NCBI GenBank assembly: GCA_002712845.1
Contig: PAUV01000028.1
Coordinates: 9,513-15,469, forward strand
Direction: 5' to 3'
Source of the DNA: Rhodopirellula sp.
GTDB lineage: Bacteria > Planctomycetota > Planctomycetia > Pirellulales > Pirellulaceae
DNA length: 5,957 nt
Program-made: the position numbers and the translations under genes
In this document: positions 5,787 to 5,957 of the stretch, in pieces
Layout: each line of letters starts with the position of its first letter
How positions within the stretch are numbered: position 1 is the stretch's first letter
The notes under the pieces: model-generated
What the model was told of the DNA's origin: nothing
Databases searched by the model: none
The model's input: the letters and a program-made list of their open reading frames with translations, nothing else

Positions 5787-5957
5787 TCAGGTTGTTACTT
5801 CAATGATTGCTTTGATAACACCGGTTTCGGGCTTGGTGTAGGATTCGAAGTCTGTCAGCACCCCGTCAAAACTGGTGCGATGAGTGATCCACGGATCAGT
5901 ATTGATGGTTCCGTCCTCAATCAAGCTGATGATGCGTGTGAAATCTGGTGGTAACGC
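5787..5957 (-). CDS. Zinc-type medium-chain alcohol/sugar-acid dehydrogenase, C-terminal fragment
   Basis: The last 56 codons of a minus-strand gene are visible, entering from the right edge and ending at TGA 5789-5787. The peptide includes LPPDFTRIISLIEDGTINTD (fragment residues 2-21), then PWITHR and ETGVIKAIIEV. These are characteristic of the C-terminal end of zinc-dependent medium-chain dehydrogenases, in which a helix with a stretch like LIESGRID is followed by a THR-F block and ends near KAMVEV. Members include alcohol, threonine, sorbitol and L-galactonate dehydrogenases. The catalytic zinc ligands and the GxGxxG NAD-binding motif lie outside the window. The gene is first of three in the same direction, with the epimerase start 145 bases downstream, so a sugar-acid substrate is plausible but unproven. 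Confidence 0.75.
   Translation of the reverse strand, partial: ALPPDFTRIISLIEDGTINTDPWITHRTSFDGVLTDFESYTKPETGVIKAIIEVTT

Noticed and set aside
5529..5954. A 141-codon plus-strand open frame at the right end
   Set aside because: It is antisense to the epimerase N-terminus and to the dehydrogenase C-terminus, both of which carry recognisable family sequence.

Overview
The window most resembles a chromosome of a planctomycete of the Pirellulaceae (Rhodopirellula-like) kind. This is an inference from protein character: a long adenylate-kinase-like protein with an extra C-terminal domain, a small protein ending in a GRHWIRRYYDGYP block that I associate with planctomycetes, GTG as well as ATG starts, and genes laid out singly on alternating strands with intergenic gaps of about 40 to 300 bases. 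No rRNA, tRNA, insertion sequence or CRISPR array is visible.

Left part (1-985). The first 87 bases are the start of a minus-strand DNA cytosine-5 methyltransferase gene that runs off the left edge. A 297-base divergent intergenic region follows, holding four tandem copies of a 19-bp repeat (172-247). A plus-strand gene for a YqaB-like HAD sugar-phosphate phosphatase (385-942) comes next, ending in a weak terminator-like hairpin.

Middle part (986-3161). A minus-strand protein of unknown function (986-1600, GTG start with a clear ribosome binding site) is divergent from a 400-residue plus-strand nucleoside monophosphate kinase (1890-3092). The kinase core occupies about residues 45-260. The remaining roughly 140 residues form a C-terminal domain absent from ordinary adenylate kinases.

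Right part (3162-5957). Three minus-strand genes lie head to tail: the C-terminal end of a zinc-type medium-chain dehydrogenase (partial, right edge), a UxaE-family tagaturonate/fructuronate epimerase, and an aldo/keto reductase of the L-fucose / D-threo-aldose / L-galactose 1-dehydrogenase kind. They form a chemically coherent set. Sugar oxidation to a lactone, oxidation of the aldonate to a keto-uronate, and epimerisation to fructuronate would together carry L-galactose (or a related sugar) into the hexuronate / KDG route. The family assignments are well supported by motifs; the joint pathway is a hypothesis. The two gaps inside this set (145 and 164 bases) each contain a stem-loop, and the second also holds a 22-codon micro-ORF whose stop overlaps the aldo/keto reductase start as ATGA.
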